DNA of 64,000 bases, from assembly GCA_963718145.1 (NCBI GenBank), contig CAVQYJ010000012.1:248001-312000 (forward strand). Direction: 5' to 3'. Positions 63,385 through 64,000 of the stretch are shown piece after piece; the stretch's first letter is position 1; each line of letters begins with the position of its first letter. Origin of the DNA: UBA7672 sp963718145 (GTDB lineage: Bacteria; Pseudomonadota; Alphaproteobacteria; Caulobacterales; Hyphomonadaceae). Both the position numbers and the translations under genes were made by a program. A model generated the notes under the pieces. The model did no database searches and was not told where the DNA came from. It saw nothing but the letters and a program-made list of their open reading frames with translations.

Positions 63385-63445
63385 GTTCTTCCCGCCTCCG
63401 CCCGACCTCGCTGACGCCGACCCTGCCCTGCGTGCAGGCCGCGGC

Positions 63446-64000
63446 TCACCCGCCGCCCGTCTTTCCGGCCGTCTCGTCACCGCCCTGATCCTCCAGCCTC
63501 TCGACGGAGACGACCCGTTCCCCTGCCGCCACCCTCAGCACGCGAACACCTTGTGTCGCCCGTCCCGCAATGCGGATCTGATCCACGGCGCAGCGTATCA
63601 ACTGGCCCGCATCTGTCACCACCATGATTTCGTCCGAGCCGCCGATCGGGAAGGACGCGACCAGGCGGCTGTCCTTCGGCAGGCGGTGGGCGATGAGTCC
63701 CTTGCCGCCTCTTCCCGTGCGGCGATAGTCGAAGGCCGACGCGCGCTTGCCCATGCCTTCCTGCGTGAGCGTCAGGATGAACTGTTCGGCGGTTGCGAGT
63801 TGGGCAAAGCGTTCCTCGGTGAGTTCGACCTCGCCAGACTCTCCGTTGGCCGCGGGTGCAGGCTCCTCGCCATCGCCACCGGTGTCAGAGTCGTCCTCGA
63901 CCTCTTCCGTGATCTCTTCGCCCTCGGCGCGACGCGCGGCGTTGGCGCGCTTGAGATAGGCGCGGGCTTCCGCCGGCGTGACATCGATCTGGCCGAGCAC
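63446..64000 (-). CDS. gyrA: DNA gyrase subunit A, C-terminal end (runs off the window)
   Basis: The last 184 codons of gyrA; the gene continues beyond 64000. The beta-pinwheel repeats are clear: GKRASAFDYRRTGRGGKG, GSDEIMVVTDAGQLIRC and IRIAGRATQGVRVLRV. Between AYLKRANAARR and the blade sequence lies an acidic insert of about 40 residues (EEITEEVEDDSDTGGDGEE), of a kind found in alphaproteobacterial GyrA. The C-terminus is a Gly-rich tail. Confidence 0.95.
   Translation of the reverse strand: MLGQIDVTPAEARAYLKRANAARRAEGEEITEEVEDDSDTGGDGEEPAPAANGESGEVELTEERFAQLATAEQFILTLTQEGMGKRASAFDYRRTGRGGKGLIAHRLPKDSRLVASFPIGGSDEIMVVTDAGQLIRCAVDQIRIAGRATQGVRVLRVAAGERVVSVERLEDQGGDETAGKTGGG

Noticed and set aside
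1..64000. CRISPR arrays, prophage, insertion sequences or defence systems
   Set aside because: No direct-repeat array with spacers, integrase, transposase or toxin-antitoxin-like genes were found; apart from the small unknown ORFs and DUF-family proteins, the genes are housekeeping or known metabolic families.

Overview
This 64 kb window is chromosomal core-gene DNA from an alphaproteobacterium. It is GC-rich (about 60-65% by eye). The evidence is gene order and family content: rpsB-tsf-pyrH-frr-uppS-cdsA-dxr-rseP-bamA-ompH-lpxD-lpxA-lpxI-lpxB beside gltA; LpxI in place of LpxH; nuoA-N followed by birA, coaX, RNase J, methylmalonyl-CoA epimerase, DUF1467, short-type proS, lolC, lolD and dnaE; and mfd-sdhE-recG. 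Caulobacterales, and Hyphomonadaceae in particular, is the best guess, but no rRNA or other taxonomic marker is present to prove it.

Layout. 1-1155: the 5' part of comEC (minus), divergent from gltX. 1291-4107 (plus): gltX, which needs four separate +1 corrections, then gltA. 4154-18750 (minus): a long envelope and translation cluster read from a promoter-like site in front of rpsB. Its genes cover ribosome assembly and recycling, UMP kinase, isoprenoid and undecaprenyl-PP synthesis, CDP-diacylglycerol, outer-membrane protein assembly, periplasmic chaperone and lipid A; the fabZ gene expected between lpxD and lpxA is missing. 18789-29681 (minus): dnaE, lolDC, proS, DUF1467, epimerase, rnj, coaX, birA. 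29686-44777 (minus): a complete 14-subunit complex I set with two extra small ORFs, a 116-aa lipoprotein-like protein between nuoC and nuoD and a 72-aa membrane protein between nuoE and nuoF.

45074-45150 is tRNA-Asp(GTC), followed by a GspN-like gene. 45974-46690 is a 717-bp interval with no convincing gene, many GC-rich hairpins and a perfect TATAAT on the minus strand; it is the least explained DNA here. 46691-49662 holds DUF6702 and an M1 metallopeptidase, 50017-52063 a CoA-transferase/racemase and an SDR, and 52073-57203 mfd, sdhE, a DnaQ-like exonuclease and a membrane protein. A 4 x 14-bp tandem repeat splits the apparent start of mfd. 57313-64000 holds recG, DUF502, a DUF3089 protein without its nucleophile serine, two cyclophilins, coaD and the 3' end of gyrA.

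Seven single-base frame breaks occur: four in gltX and one each in nuoG, the M1 peptidase and recG. Six of the seven look like one extra base, which fits residual long-read insertion errors at least as well as real decay. I saw no prophage, insertion sequence, CRISPR array or defence island. The most unusual candidates are the structured intergenic region, the mfd repeat, the gltX cluster and the missing fabZ.
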